From: Oceanococcus sp. HetDA_MAG_MS8
Lineage (GTDB): Bacteria; Pseudomonadota; Gammaproteobacteria; Nevskiales; Oceanococcaceae
Length of the DNA stretch: 64,000 nt
NCBI GenBank assembly: GCA_019192445.1
Contig: JAHCMK010000007.1
Span: 1-64,000, forward strand
Reading direction: 5' to 3'
The notes beneath the pieces were generated by a model. The model had not been told where the DNA came from. It did not search any database and saw nothing but the letters and a program-made list of their open reading frames with translations. The position numbers and the translations under genes were made by a program. Within the stretch, counting starts at the first letter, position 1; each line of letters opens with the position of its first letter. Shown here one piece after another: positions 36,482 to 44,202 of the stretch.

Positions 36482-38269
36482 CTAGAAGGTATAGCTCAGG
36501 GACAATGCCACATTGTCCCGGTCGCCAAGCTGATTAAAGACCCCGGCACCGAAGAAATTGGTGTAGGCCAAGCGCATGGTCCAATTGTTCTGATAAACGG
36601 CGTCGACCCGCACTACGACTTGCTTGCGGTCTTCGACAAAGTTGGCTACGGGTAGCGGTGCGGTCCCCCGCACGTCATGCGAGTACACCAGCGTGGGGTT
36701 AATGTTGTAGCGGTTAAAAACGTTGTTGTAAGACATTCGCGCCAAGGCGCGGTAGCCCCAGGAGAAGGCCTCAGCATAGCCACCGTCTTGCGTTGGCGTG
36801 CCCAGTGCACCCGCCACGAGGGGATCGGCTGGCAACACCGTGTTGGGACCCTCGTAACGCAGTTCATCCTCATCCGGGAAGGAATGCACCTGGGTGGCGG
36901 CGGCTTCTAGCAAGAGAACGGTTTGATCGGTGCCTAACCAACTGGTAGGGCCGATGATCTTAGAACCCGACAGCACATACTGACTCACGTCATGGCGGCG
37001 CCAGCCCTGCAGGTACTCCCCAGGCGCGAAGGGCCCCACTTGAGAGGGTAGGGGTGTCCGTAAACCACCCACCAAGAGTTCGATTTCATCGAGCTGCAAG
37101 GGCTGATCTTGTTTGAGGCTATATTCACCTTGCAAGGCGATGCCGCCAATGGGCAGCTGGGTATTGAACGATAGCCCGTAGAGTTTGATGTCCTCTGGGT
37201 ACTCAATGAAATAACTTGCGGTGCCGGGGACGCCTTCAAAGCCAGCAATAGTGGCCTGGCCGCTGATTAGCGGGAGGCGGCTATGAAAATTCGCCGCGTA
37301 CACGCTCACCTCCGTGCCGCCCAAGGCCTCGAGGAAGTAGGACAGCGCCACACCACCTTGATCGCCATCACGCGCCCGATTATCCGGATTGCGCGGGATA
37401 CTGGTACCACCTGGAGCGAAGACACATTGGCCGGGCGCCGAATATTCTTCACACTGACCCAGGCCAAGTTCCGCCGAGGTTCCGCCTCGACCGACGAAAT
37501 CATTGGTACTAAAGAAGGTGCCAACAGGGTCAATCAGGGTTTCGTTCCATTCAAACTGGTAGAAGGCACGCATGCTCAGGTTTCGCGTGATATCAATACT
37601 GCCCCAAAGCATGTTGGAGGGGATGTATATCTCCTCAATTTCCCAGCCAGGGACGTGCAATTGACTGGTGTCGGCACTAATCAGGCTGTTGAGACCATGT
37701 TGGATGAAGGTGGTCTCGCCCCAGTTGATCACCTGCTTACCAAGACGCATGGTTAAGAATCGGTCGCCTATCTCGAAACTGGCAGAAAGAAACGCCTCGA
37801 GCAGGTCGGCGTCCAGACCAACATGCGATTGCACCGTGTCACGCTTGCGCTCCAGGTCTGCTGGCGTCTGAGTCCGAGTCGGCGGGCCTACATAGTCGCG
37901 CTCATCAAAAAATTCTTTGTTGTGCAAGGTGGGGTCGTAGAGACCACTGCCGCGGATAGAGATACCAAAATTTCTCCACCCACCCTCGAGTCGGCTGGTG
38001 AGCTTAATGGCGCTGCTGATCAGATCGCCCTGCTCGAAGGAGAGGTTGCCGTCGTCACTGTTGTTGGAATACAGCGTGCCCGGCTCGCCTTTGCTGTTGG
38101 TATTGCTGATGGCGTATAGCTCTGGGTCGGGGTCCTCCAGTCGCATGGCTGCACCCACACTGAGGTTATTCAGCAACAGAAAGTTGGAACCGAAGGCTTC
38201 GAACTCCAGTGCCTGGGCATTGGATGCGATGACTAGGCCGGCGATGGTGGTTAGTTTTACAAATTTCAT
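36482..38269 (-). CDS. DUF1302 family outer-membrane protein paired with a lipase
   Basis: ATG 38269 gives 595 residues. The signal peptide is clear (MKFVKLTTIAGLVIASNAQA, then LEFEAFGSN), followed by LSVGAAMRLEDPDPE, LTMRLGKQVINWGETTF, ANFHSRLPLISGQAT, YPEDIKLYGLSFNTQL and a C-terminal strand ending LSLSYTF. It is a paralogue of the 864-residue protein at 13680-16274 but lacks that protein's insertions. It starts 11 bases after the stop of the lipoprotein lipase and is surely in the same transcript. A role as outer-membrane channel for lipase products is an inference from this pairing. Confidence 0.87.
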   Translation of the reverse strand: MKFVKLTTIAGLVIASNAQALEFEAFGSNFLLLNNLSVGAAMRLEDPDPELYAISNTNSKGEPGTLYSNNSDDGNLSFEQGDLISSAIKLTSRLEGGWRNFGISIRGSGLYDPTLHNKEFFDERDYVGPPTRTQTPADLERKRDTVQSHVGLDADLLEAFLSASFEIGDRFLTMRLGKQVINWGETTFIQHGLNSLISADTSQLHVPGWEIEEIYIPSNMLWGSIDITRNLSMRAFYQFEWNETLIDPVGTFFSTNDFVGRGGTSAELGLGQCEEYSAPGQCVFAPGGTSIPRNPDNRARDGDQGGVALSYFLEALGGTEVSVYAANFHSRLPLISGQATIAGFEGVPGTASYFIEYPEDIKLYGLSFNTQLPIGGIALQGEYSLKQDQPLQLDEIELLVGGLRTPLPSQVGPFAPGEYLQGWRRHDVSQYVLSGSKIIGPTSWLGTDQTVLLLEAAATQVHSFPDEDELRYEGPNTVLPADPLVAGALGTPTQDGGYAEAFSWGYRALARMSYNNVFNRYNINPTLVYSHDVRGTAPLPVANFVEDRKQVVVRVDAVYQNNWTMRLAYTNFFGAGVFNQLGDRDNVALSLSYTF

Positions 38270-38280
38270 GTCGATCACCG

Positions 38281-40461
38281 TTATTGCGGCGCAGGGCAGT
38301 TGGTGCCAATGGGTAAGCAGGCACCATTGCTGGCCAGGAATTGCACTGTCTGGTTTTGCATTTCCAGGTATACCGGGTCACTCGCTGGGTCGCCCGCCGG
38401 GAGAACGATGCTGGAATGAGTCCCACTATTGAAGAACACATGCTGTGGGCCACCAATGACCGTGGCAGAACTCACCGGAATATCCACGTCGGTGGTTGCC
38501 AAACTCATGGCGGCAACGAGGGGCTGCGTGCCAGAAAGGAAACCATCGACGATGGCTTCGGGGTTGCCGACGACATGGTTTGGAACTACGGCATCGCCGG
38601 CAACTTCAATCAGGTGAATAGGGTGCTCTTCAGCAGCCCGTGCAGCCCAGTTGATGGGGTCGCCAGGGTCACTGACTAACTGGGCGATGCGTAGGAAGTT
38701 TTCATAGTTATCGGTTCCCTCGAGAACCCCATTGTCCTCAAGGCCGGCGGCGATGACGGGCCCAAAGGTTTGAGAGCCATCTAGGAGCTTGGCAATACCA
38801 CCGCCGGGCATGGCGAGTGTGGCAGCGCCGATGTCAGCAGTGAGTGCCAGCGTTGTGGTGCCAACGATTCCGCCCAGCGAATGGCCTACAAGGCGCACCT
38901 GCTCCGTGTTGAGGGTCTCGCTACCGTCTAGTCCTAGGCGGACATTGCCCAGCGACGCCAATAGGTGGAGCTGGTCAATAGCGGCCTGGCGCAAATTGTC
39001 TCTGGAGGTGGCTAGGCTGGTGAGGTTGATGAAGTGGCTGCCGGAGTCATCGACACTGCCATCCTGGTCCATGTCCGCATCGAAAGTACGTTCGGTGGTT
39101 CCGGGAACGCGCAATAGGCTGCCTGGAGCTACGCCATGTAAAGGCTGGTCGATGGCGATGGTGACAAAACCGGCCGCCGACAATGCTGGCGCAATGCCAA
39201 ACATATTGCTGCGGTCGCCAGTGATGCCATGGATGAAGATGACCGTGGGCCAGCCGCCCGCGGGCATGCTGCCCTCAGGCCGGGTCAGTAGCACCGGCAC
39301 TGTTTGCACCGAACGTTGCTGTGGGTCGGGGAAGCAAATAGTGGTGCTGGTTGGGCGCTGTAGCGCTGGGCAGGGTGCACCGAGACCGGGGTGAGTCGCA
39401 CCGGCATTTTGATTGCCGTCGTTCACCCAGAAGGTGGTCAAGATGTTCTCCACGCGCTGCCCCTCTTCGGGGACCTGCGTGCTGTCGCTCAGGTAGTAAG
39501 GCAACTGTAGAAAGCCCGCGTAGACATCTGCGTCTCGGGGCAGCGGTGCCGGCATGGTCGGGTCCCCAGAGAGTGCTTGGGATAGGTTCAGACCCGAGTC
39601 TTGGACGCCGATAGTTTGTGCTTGAGCTTGGTCAGCCAAGCCACGTAGGCTGGGCGAGATGGACTGAGTGGTAAAGGACCAGGCCAAGACAATGTCGTTG
39701 CGCGCAATGGCTCCGCGACTGCTGGGCAATGCCTGGCTCAGGCCGACTAATCCCTCCACCACAGGCCCGATGAGTTGCTGTTGCAAGCCTTGGAGCACAG
39801 CGATATCCGCCTCGCGTCCGGCACGGGTGAGAGACAGCAGAATGCTACTGCTTTGCTCGCTCACAGGAGTCTCGCTGCGGAGTAGTGCGAAAACCTCGTT
39901 TTCCAAGGCGGGCTCACCCGCCGGTGAGCGCAGATTACTGGTAATGCCCACCAGATAGCGCGTTGATTCGTTCAAGGGGCGTAGCCAGTGGACGATGAGT
40001 CGTGTCCTTCCGCGAATGACTGCGGAGGCCTGCACCACAAAGTCCACCCCAGGTTCGAGTTCGCTTTGGCTGCCGGTGTCGAAGATGCGAATGCCATTGC
40101 TGGCGGCATCAACGTCCACTGGGCCCACCATGTCAAAGAACAAGTTAGCCGAGGTGGACCAGCCGTCCACAAGTCCAGGACCGACTAAGGAGGCATCCCC
40201 AAGCAATGGGTGCAGGTTCAATGTACCGTCAAAATTGTTATCGATCTCAGCCGCTGTGGGATCGTCGTCACTGGCATCTGTATCGGTGCCGAACAGCCCA
40301 TCAAAGGGGAGGGGCACAATGGCTGAGCCCGTGCTACTGGTGGGCAGCACTATGGGATCAAACAGGGGCTTAGGGCCGAACGCGGTTCGACCTTCATCCT
40401 CGGTACTACAGCCGAATAGAAAAATAGCCGCGATTGCCGCAGCTGCATATTGTCTCCTCAT
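38281..40461 (-). CDS. Lipoprotein lipase of the Pla-1/VolA type
   Basis: A 726-residue putative outer-membrane lipase. The N-terminus is a lipoprotein signal (AAIAAIFLFGC, Cys18). The first 270 residues resemble the N-terminal domain of large bacterial lipases (SSTGSAIVPLPFDGLFGTDT, LHWLRPLNE-type segment). The C-terminal alpha/beta-hydrolase has HGITGDRSNMFG, the nucleophile elbow GHSLGG with Ser528, an acidic residue in EVAGDAVVPNHV, and a His near residue 682 (FFNSGTHSSIV). In Vibrio, VolA is a surface lipase for lysophosphatidylcholine. The name here rests on motif resemblance, and the substrate is unknown. Confidence 0.85.
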   Translation of the reverse strand: MRRQYAAAAIAAIFLFGCSTEDEGRTAFGPKPLFDPIVLPTSSTGSAIVPLPFDGLFGTDTDASDDDPTAAEIDNNFDGTLNLHPLLGDASLVGPGLVDGWSTSANLFFDMVGPVDVDAASNGIRIFDTGSQSELEPGVDFVVQASAVIRGRTRLIVHWLRPLNESTRYLVGITSNLRSPAGEPALENEVFALLRSETPVSEQSSSILLSLTRAGREADIAVLQGLQQQLIGPVVEGLVGLSQALPSSRGAIARNDIVLAWSFTTQSISPSLRGLADQAQAQTIGVQDSGLNLSQALSGDPTMPAPLPRDADVYAGFLQLPYYLSDSTQVPEEGQRVENILTTFWVNDGNQNAGATHPGLGAPCPALQRPTSTTICFPDPQQRSVQTVPVLLTRPEGSMPAGGWPTVIFIHGITGDRSNMFGIAPALSAAGFVTIAIDQPLHGVAPGSLLRVPGTTERTFDADMDQDGSVDDSGSHFINLTSLATSRDNLRQAAIDQLHLLASLGNVRLGLDGSETLNTEQVRLVGHSLGGIVGTTTLALTADIGAATLAMPGGGIAKLLDGSQTFGPVIAAGLEDNGVLEGTDNYENFLRIAQLVSDPGDPINWAARAAEEHPIHLIEVAGDAVVPNHVVGNPEAIVDGFLSGTQPLVAAMSLATTDVDIPVSSATVIGGPQHVFFNSGTHSSIVLPAGDPASDPVYLEMQNQTVQFLASNGACLPIGTNCPAPQ

Positions 40462-40500
40462 CGCCGTTATCCCTTATGTGTTGAGCAACTGGCCAGTAAA

Positions 40501-40529
40501 CCAATAGATGGTTAATCGGCTTCTGTCAA
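40501..40529 (-). promoter_or_regulatory. Candidate promoter of the lipase-DUF1302 operon
   Basis: On the minus strand a perfect TTGACA (40529-40524) is followed at 17 bases by TATTGG (40506-40501). The -35 is ideal but the -10 matches only three of six bases, which suggests dependence on an activator. It lies 40 bases upstream of the lipase start. Confidence 0.4.
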
Positions 40530-40873
40530 AATCTTGTAAAGAAGTGCTGACGTTAGCTCTGCGTAACGCGCCCGTAGCAGGCGTCACTCCGGGGTGAAAA
40601 GGCTGATGCAAAGGGCCTGCGCGCGCTACGAGACTCAGGCTGATCAAGGCCTTGTGCGCAGGTCATCCTTTAGTCGTAGAGGAGCTGCCAAGCCCTGGCA
40701 CTGCGGATTTCGCGAGTTTCGCTGTGGCCGCAAGAATGAAGTAGCCACACCGCATGAGCGTAGAGCGGCTAGGCTGCACGGAATCCACAGGGCGGCACAC
40801 GGTGGTGTCGGGCCACGACTACCAGCATGCGTTGTGCTGGCAGTGCTCCCATTTCGTAAGCGAAGGAAAAATT
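40530..40873. other. 344-base intergenic region before the Crp-like gene
   Basis: The region separates the lipase operon (-) from the Crp/Fnr-type gene (+). The frame of the latter is open back to ATG 40754, but that extension (Cys/His-rich, unlike any Crp N-terminus) is probably non-coding. A single TGCAA half-site lies at 40607-40611, in AAGGCTGATGCAAAGG. No convincing promoter or RNA gene was identified. Confidence 0.4.
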
Positions 40874-41548
40874 ATGCGCGGCCAAGCGGCAGTCACACTC
40901 TTTCAATCCTTGCCGCCAGAAGTGCTGGCGAAGCTCGCGTTGGTCGGCACGCTAAAGACCTTTGCCGACAGGCAGTTAATTTGCAGTCGTGGAGCGCTGG
41001 ATAGAGAGCTCAATATTGTGGAGCAGGGCGCCGTGCGGGTGAGTAATGTCGATCTAGAGGGGAAACGGACAGAAACCGCGATCTTGGAGCCTGGCGATAG
41101 CTTCGGAGAGTTCACTTTATTGGCGGGTACGCCACGTTTCTTCGATTTTTATGCCCATGGCCAAACCCATATTCGTTGCATCAACAAACGGCAGTTCGAT
41201 GCTTTAATGCAAGAAGACGGTGCTTTTCGCGATGGGGTGTTGAGCATGCTGACCCATCGTCTACTGAGCGCAGTGAGCATTATTGAGGACATGCGGCGGT
41301 TGCCCTTGCCGGCGCAGTTAGCCAAGTTCTTGGTGCACTGTGCTGAAAGGCAGGATGATCAGCATTGGCAATACCGAGGCACGCAAGCAGACCTGGCCGA
41401 CGCTCTGGGCGTCTCTCGGGTCGCCATCGGCCAGGCGCTCAAGGTTTTGCAGAAGCAAAGCCTCGTCCGCACGGGCTATGGCTGCGTGCATCTTGTGAAC
41501 AAAGCTCGGTTGCAAAGCTGGCTGACGAAGCAGTCCAGCTGGGCTTAG
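40874..41548 (+). CDS. Crp/Fnr-family transcriptional regulator
   Basis: ATG 40874, with GAAGGA seven bases upstream, gives 224 residues, the normal Crp length. The N-terminal cyclic-nucleotide-binding-like beta-roll (residues 10-125) has LEPGDSFGEFTLLAGTPRFF, where CRP has an Arg-Ser pair that binds cAMP; that pair is absent. There is no FNR-type cysteine cluster. The winged helix (about 168-200) has TQADLADALGVSRVAIGQAL. In the recognition helix the CRP R-E-T-V-G-R reads R-V-A-I-G-Q, so the DNA specificity should differ from CRP. The effector is unknown. A perfect palindrome lies right after the gene. Confidence 0.88.
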   Translation: MRGQAAVTLFQSLPPEVLAKLALVGTLKTFADRQLICSRGALDRELNIVEQGAVRVSNVDLEGKRTETAILEPGDSFGEFTLLAGTPRFFDFYAHGQTHIRCINKRQFDALMQEDGAFRDGVLSMLTHRLLSAVSIIEDMRRLPLPAQLAKFLVHCAERQDDQHWQYRGTQADLADALGVSRVAIGQALKVLQKQSLVRTGYGCVHLVNKARLQSWLTKQSSWA

Positions 41549-41561
41549 GGTTTGCCGACAA

Positions 41562-41581
41562 AATGCAAAGTTCTTTGCATT
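41562..41581. promoter_or_regulatory. Perfect 20-bp palindrome, candidate Crp-family operator
   Basis: AATGCAAAG and CTTTGCATT are perfect 9-base inverted repeats separated by TT. Written as TGCAA-N6-TTGCA, the site has the 5-6-5 layout of Crp/Fnr operators (CRP: TGTGA-N6-TCACA). It lies 14 bases after the Crp-like gene and 55 bases before the sterol-desaturase gene. The AU-rich stem and lack of a T-run argue against a terminator. Confidence 0.65.
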
Positions 41582-41636
41582 GTTGTTCGTGTTCCCTTGC
41601 TAAGGTCCGCCGCAGGTGTTGCGGAGTACAGATTGA

Positions 41637-42479
41637 ATGAAACCCGAAATTGTTCTGCTCATTGGCATTTTTGCCCTCTTTGCCTTGGCGGAAGCCTGGC
41701 GCACAGGCCTGCTCCACAAACCGGGCCAACGCCGCAAGGATGTCACGGTTGAGCTCATTGGTTCGGTTGTCTTATTGGCTGTGACGCAGCCCCTGGTACT
41801 GTTTAGCGCGGGGCTACTCATGGGCTGGCTGACCCCTGGGCTCGACAACGCTCTGGCCCAGACTTCCATTTGGCTGCAGTGTGGCCTGCTGCTGATTTTC
41901 GATGACATGGCTCAGTACTGGTGGCATCGCTGGTCGCACACACTTCCCTGGCTGTATAAGTTGCACCGCCCGCATCACGATGCCCCCTACATGAGTGTGC
42001 GCATTGTCTATCGCAACAATATTTTCTACTACTTGCTCATGCCCAGCTTGTGGTTTTCTGGCGCTTTGATTTATCTGGGCTTGGGGCCTGTTTACGCCGT
42101 GTATTTGGTGATTAAGCTCACCATTATTTACGGCGCGCACTGCGATGTGCGCTGGGATGCCCCCTTGTATCGCATCCCTTGGCTGGCGCCCATCATGTGG
42201 GTGGTGGAGCGCACCATCTCCACGCCCGCAACCCACTCCGCGCATCATGGTCGACACTTAAGTGATGGCGTGACGCACTACAAAGGCAACTTTGGAAATC
42301 TGTTGTTTTTTTGGGACGTGCTTTTTGGTACCGCCAAAATTACGCGCCGTTATCCGCCGGAGTTTGGCGTAGAAAACCTGCCGGAGGCCGGAGTGGGTGA
42401 GCAGTTGCTCTGGCCGCTAGTGCCTTCGCAGCGCCGGTCGAGCCTCAGCCATGATGAACAACAGACCGCCTCTATATGA
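41637..42479 (+). CDS. Sterol desaturase / fatty acid hydroxylase family membrane protein
   Basis: A 280-residue integral-membrane di-iron enzyme. The histidine clusters that bind iron are H97-x3-H101 (WWHRWSH), H110-x2-H113-H114 (LHRPHH) and THSAHHGRH near residue 220. Hydrophobic segments are at about 4-20, 40-65, 76-92 and 125-155. Family members insert oxygen or double bases in sterols, carotenoids or fatty acids; the substrate here is unknown. The gene lies downstream of the palindrome and 21 bases before an FMN reductase that could supply reducing power. Confidence 0.9.
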   Translation: MKPEIVLLIGIFALFALAEAWRTGLLHKPGQRRKDVTVELIGSVVLLAVTQPLVLFSAGLLMGWLTPGLDNALAQTSIWLQCGLLLIFDDMAQYWWHRWSHTLPWLYKLHRPHHDAPYMSVRIVYRNNIFYYLLMPSLWFSGALIYLGLGPVYAVYLVIKLTIIYGAHCDVRWDAPLYRIPWLAPIMWVVERTISTPATHSAHHGRHLSDGVTHYKGNFGNLLFFWDVLFGTAKITRRYPPEFGVENLPEAGVGEQLLWPLVPSQRRSSLSHDEQQTASI

Positions 42480-42500
42480 ACAATCAGGACACTAGACATC

Positions 42501-43106
42501 ATGACTATCGGCATTATCGTTGGCTCCATGCAGGCCCATTCCAATAGCGCCAAAGTCGGGCGTTACCTTGCTGATCAACTGCAAAATCGCGGGCAGGCCA
42601 GCCTGACGCTGGATTTGGGTCGCGAGCCCTTGCCGCTGTGGGGCAGTATGGCCCCAGCGCAGACACGCAGCCACAGTGAGCGGCTGGAGGCGCTGACCAC
42701 CGAGCTGGCCGCTTGTGAAGGCTTTGTCGTGATTAGCCCGGAATATCACGGTATGGCCCCAGCCGCACTCAAAAATGCGTTTTTGCATTTTGGCAGCACA
42801 GTGTTTGCGCACAAGCCTGGGTATTTGGTCGGTGTATCGGCGGGCAACGGCGGGGCCTATCCCATTGCCGAACTGCGCATGAGTAGCACCAAAAATCATC
42901 GCCTGTGCTACACGCCGGAGCATTGCATCGTCCGCCATGCCGATCAGGTCCTGAATGGCGAGCTCGACCCCGAGCATCAAGAGGATGCGCGCATTCGCAA
43001 TCGCCTTAACTACGGCCTAGACATTCTGCTGGAGTACGCCAAGGCGCTGACCTTAGTGCGCCAAAGTGGTGTGGTCGACCATGCTCAGTTTGCCAATGGC
43101 ATGTAG
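42501..43106 (+). CDS. NADPH-dependent FMN reductase family protein
   Basis: A 201-residue flavodoxin-like quinone/FMN reductase. The N-terminal MTIGIIVGSMQAHSNSAKVG is the phosphate-binding loop, FVVISPEYHGMAPAALKNAF is the isoalloxazine contact motif, and PGYLVGVSAGNGGAYPIAEL follows. Family members transfer hydride from NAD(P)H to FMN or quinones. It follows the sterol-desaturase-family gene by 21 bases and is presumably cotranscribed. Confidence 0.87.
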   Translation: MTIGIIVGSMQAHSNSAKVGRYLADQLQNRGQASLTLDLGREPLPLWGSMAPAQTRSHSERLEALTTELAACEGFVVISPEYHGMAPAALKNAFLHFGSTVFAHKPGYLVGVSAGNGGAYPIAELRMSSTKNHRLCYTPEHCIVRHADQVLNGELDPEHQEDARIRNRLNYGLDILLEYAKALTLVRQSGVVDHAQFANGM

Positions 43107-43471
43107 GCCAAGAGGCTGACTACCACCCAAGCAGGCTTGTCATTGTTGGGCCAAAGCTGACTCTGGACAGTGCAGGCCTTACCCTCGGCCGAGACTAAAG
43201 GCGTATTGGAGCGCAGGTCCGGCCATGTCTGAGCGAGTGATGGGCTAGGTGTCCATCAGCGAGCGGCATAGACCTCGGCCAGGAACTCGATGCCAAGGAA
43301 CCAGCCCATAGTTGCCTAGTGCCTGAGGGAGGCGCTGAAGAAAGCCGCGAGCGAAGCAAGGTGGTCCGCCGCCAGAGCGCAGAAGCCGCAGCATATGGGC
43401 GATATGTGAGGCTTCTTTTGTTGACTGGCGAGCACCGCCGGCGGGGGCAGATTGCGAGCACGGCGATTTAT
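43107..43471. other. 365-base intergenic region without a recognised gene
   Basis: The stretch lies between the convergent FMN reductase (+) and phosphatase (-) genes. Small open frames exist on both strands (about 88 codons on the minus strand at 43195-43461), but none shows a recognisable family or a ribosome-binding site. No hairpin with a T-run and no tRNA-like structure was seen. It may hold a gene remnant. Confidence 0.35.
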
Positions 43472-44182
43472 TCAGCGCCTCCTGAGACCTTGTATGACGC
43501 GAGGAATATCGCCTGCAAACATGACCTGCAGGGCTTGCACGGCATCATAGCGATGGTCTTGCAGCATGCTCTGAATCAGCTCCAGCTCCGCCGGCACACA
43601 ACACACCTCGTACATGTATCGCGCCAATGAGCTGGGTGCATCGCTGAATGTAGAGTTCTGGCTGTGCTCAAAGCTTTGCAACTGTGTGGCAAATCCCAGA
43701 TTAGGCAGTACCTGAGGGCGTTTGGTCTGCACCACTCTGAAGGCCTCCCAGAAACTCAGCCTCTGGCTATGCATGAACCAGGCGATAACCAGACTAGCGG
43801 AACGACTGACTCCGGCCTCACAGTGAATGAGCACATGGCCCTGCGGATCGGCCGCCTGCGCCTGATGAATAAACTCGAATAGGCTCGGCAGATCCGCGAG
43901 CAAATCTTGCTGCAGATGGTCTTCCAAGCCTAGCTCCAGACGCTGGAAATGGGGCTCCAAAAAAGCCGTCTTGGGCATGTCTGAGGGGCGTAACGCGCTA
44001 ACAACATGGGTGAGGCCTAAAGCCTTCAAGGGCTGAACATGTTCTGGGCGAGGGCAAGCTCCGAGGGATAGGGTCGTGCTTATCTCGCTGTAGCGCTCGG
44101 GTACGGGGTCGAGATTGAAGTCGAGGTCTACTCCGATGAGCGCCAGTACCTGATTGAGCGCCTTGTCAAAGAATGTAGCCAT
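43472..44182 (-). CDS. Dual-specificity protein phosphatase
   Basis: A 236-residue cysteine phosphatase. The P-loop HCEAGVSRSAS has the nucleophile Cys121 and Arg127; LEDHLQQDLL supplies the general-acid Asp88. The arrangement LGACPRPEHVQPLKALGLTH at the N-terminus is typical of eukaryotic-like DSPs. The last 60 residues are unfamiliar. The gene begins 20 bases after batD on the same strand, so it is probably the final gene of the moxR-bat operon. The substrate is unknown. Confidence 0.87.
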   Translation of the reverse strand: MATFFDKALNQVLALIGVDLDFNLDPVPERYSEISTTLSLGACPRPEHVQPLKALGLTHVVSALRPSDMPKTAFLEPHFQRLELGLEDHLQQDLLADLPSLFEFIHQAQAADPQGHVLIHCEAGVSRSASLVIAWFMHSQRLSFWEAFRVVQTKRPQVLPNLGFATQLQSFEHSQNSTFSDAPSSLARYMYEVCCVPAELELIQSMLQDHRYDAVQALQVMFAGDIPRVIQGLRRR

Positions 44183-44202
44183 GGGCGCAGATCGCCGCGG
44201 AA

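Noticed and set aside
40754..40873. 40-residue N-terminal extension of the Crp-like regulator
   Set aside because: The extension is Cys/His-rich and unlike the family, while ATG 40874 has an ideal ribosome-binding site and gives the usual length.
41562..41581. Reading the palindrome as an intrinsic terminator of the Crp-like gene
   Set aside because: The stem is AT-rich, the loop would be only two to four bases, and no T-run follows directly.
43195..43461. 88-codon minus-strand open frame in the spacer beside the phosphatase
   Set aside because: No family resemblance, no ribosome-binding site, and Arg/Ser-rich content typical of a chance frame in GC-rich DNA.
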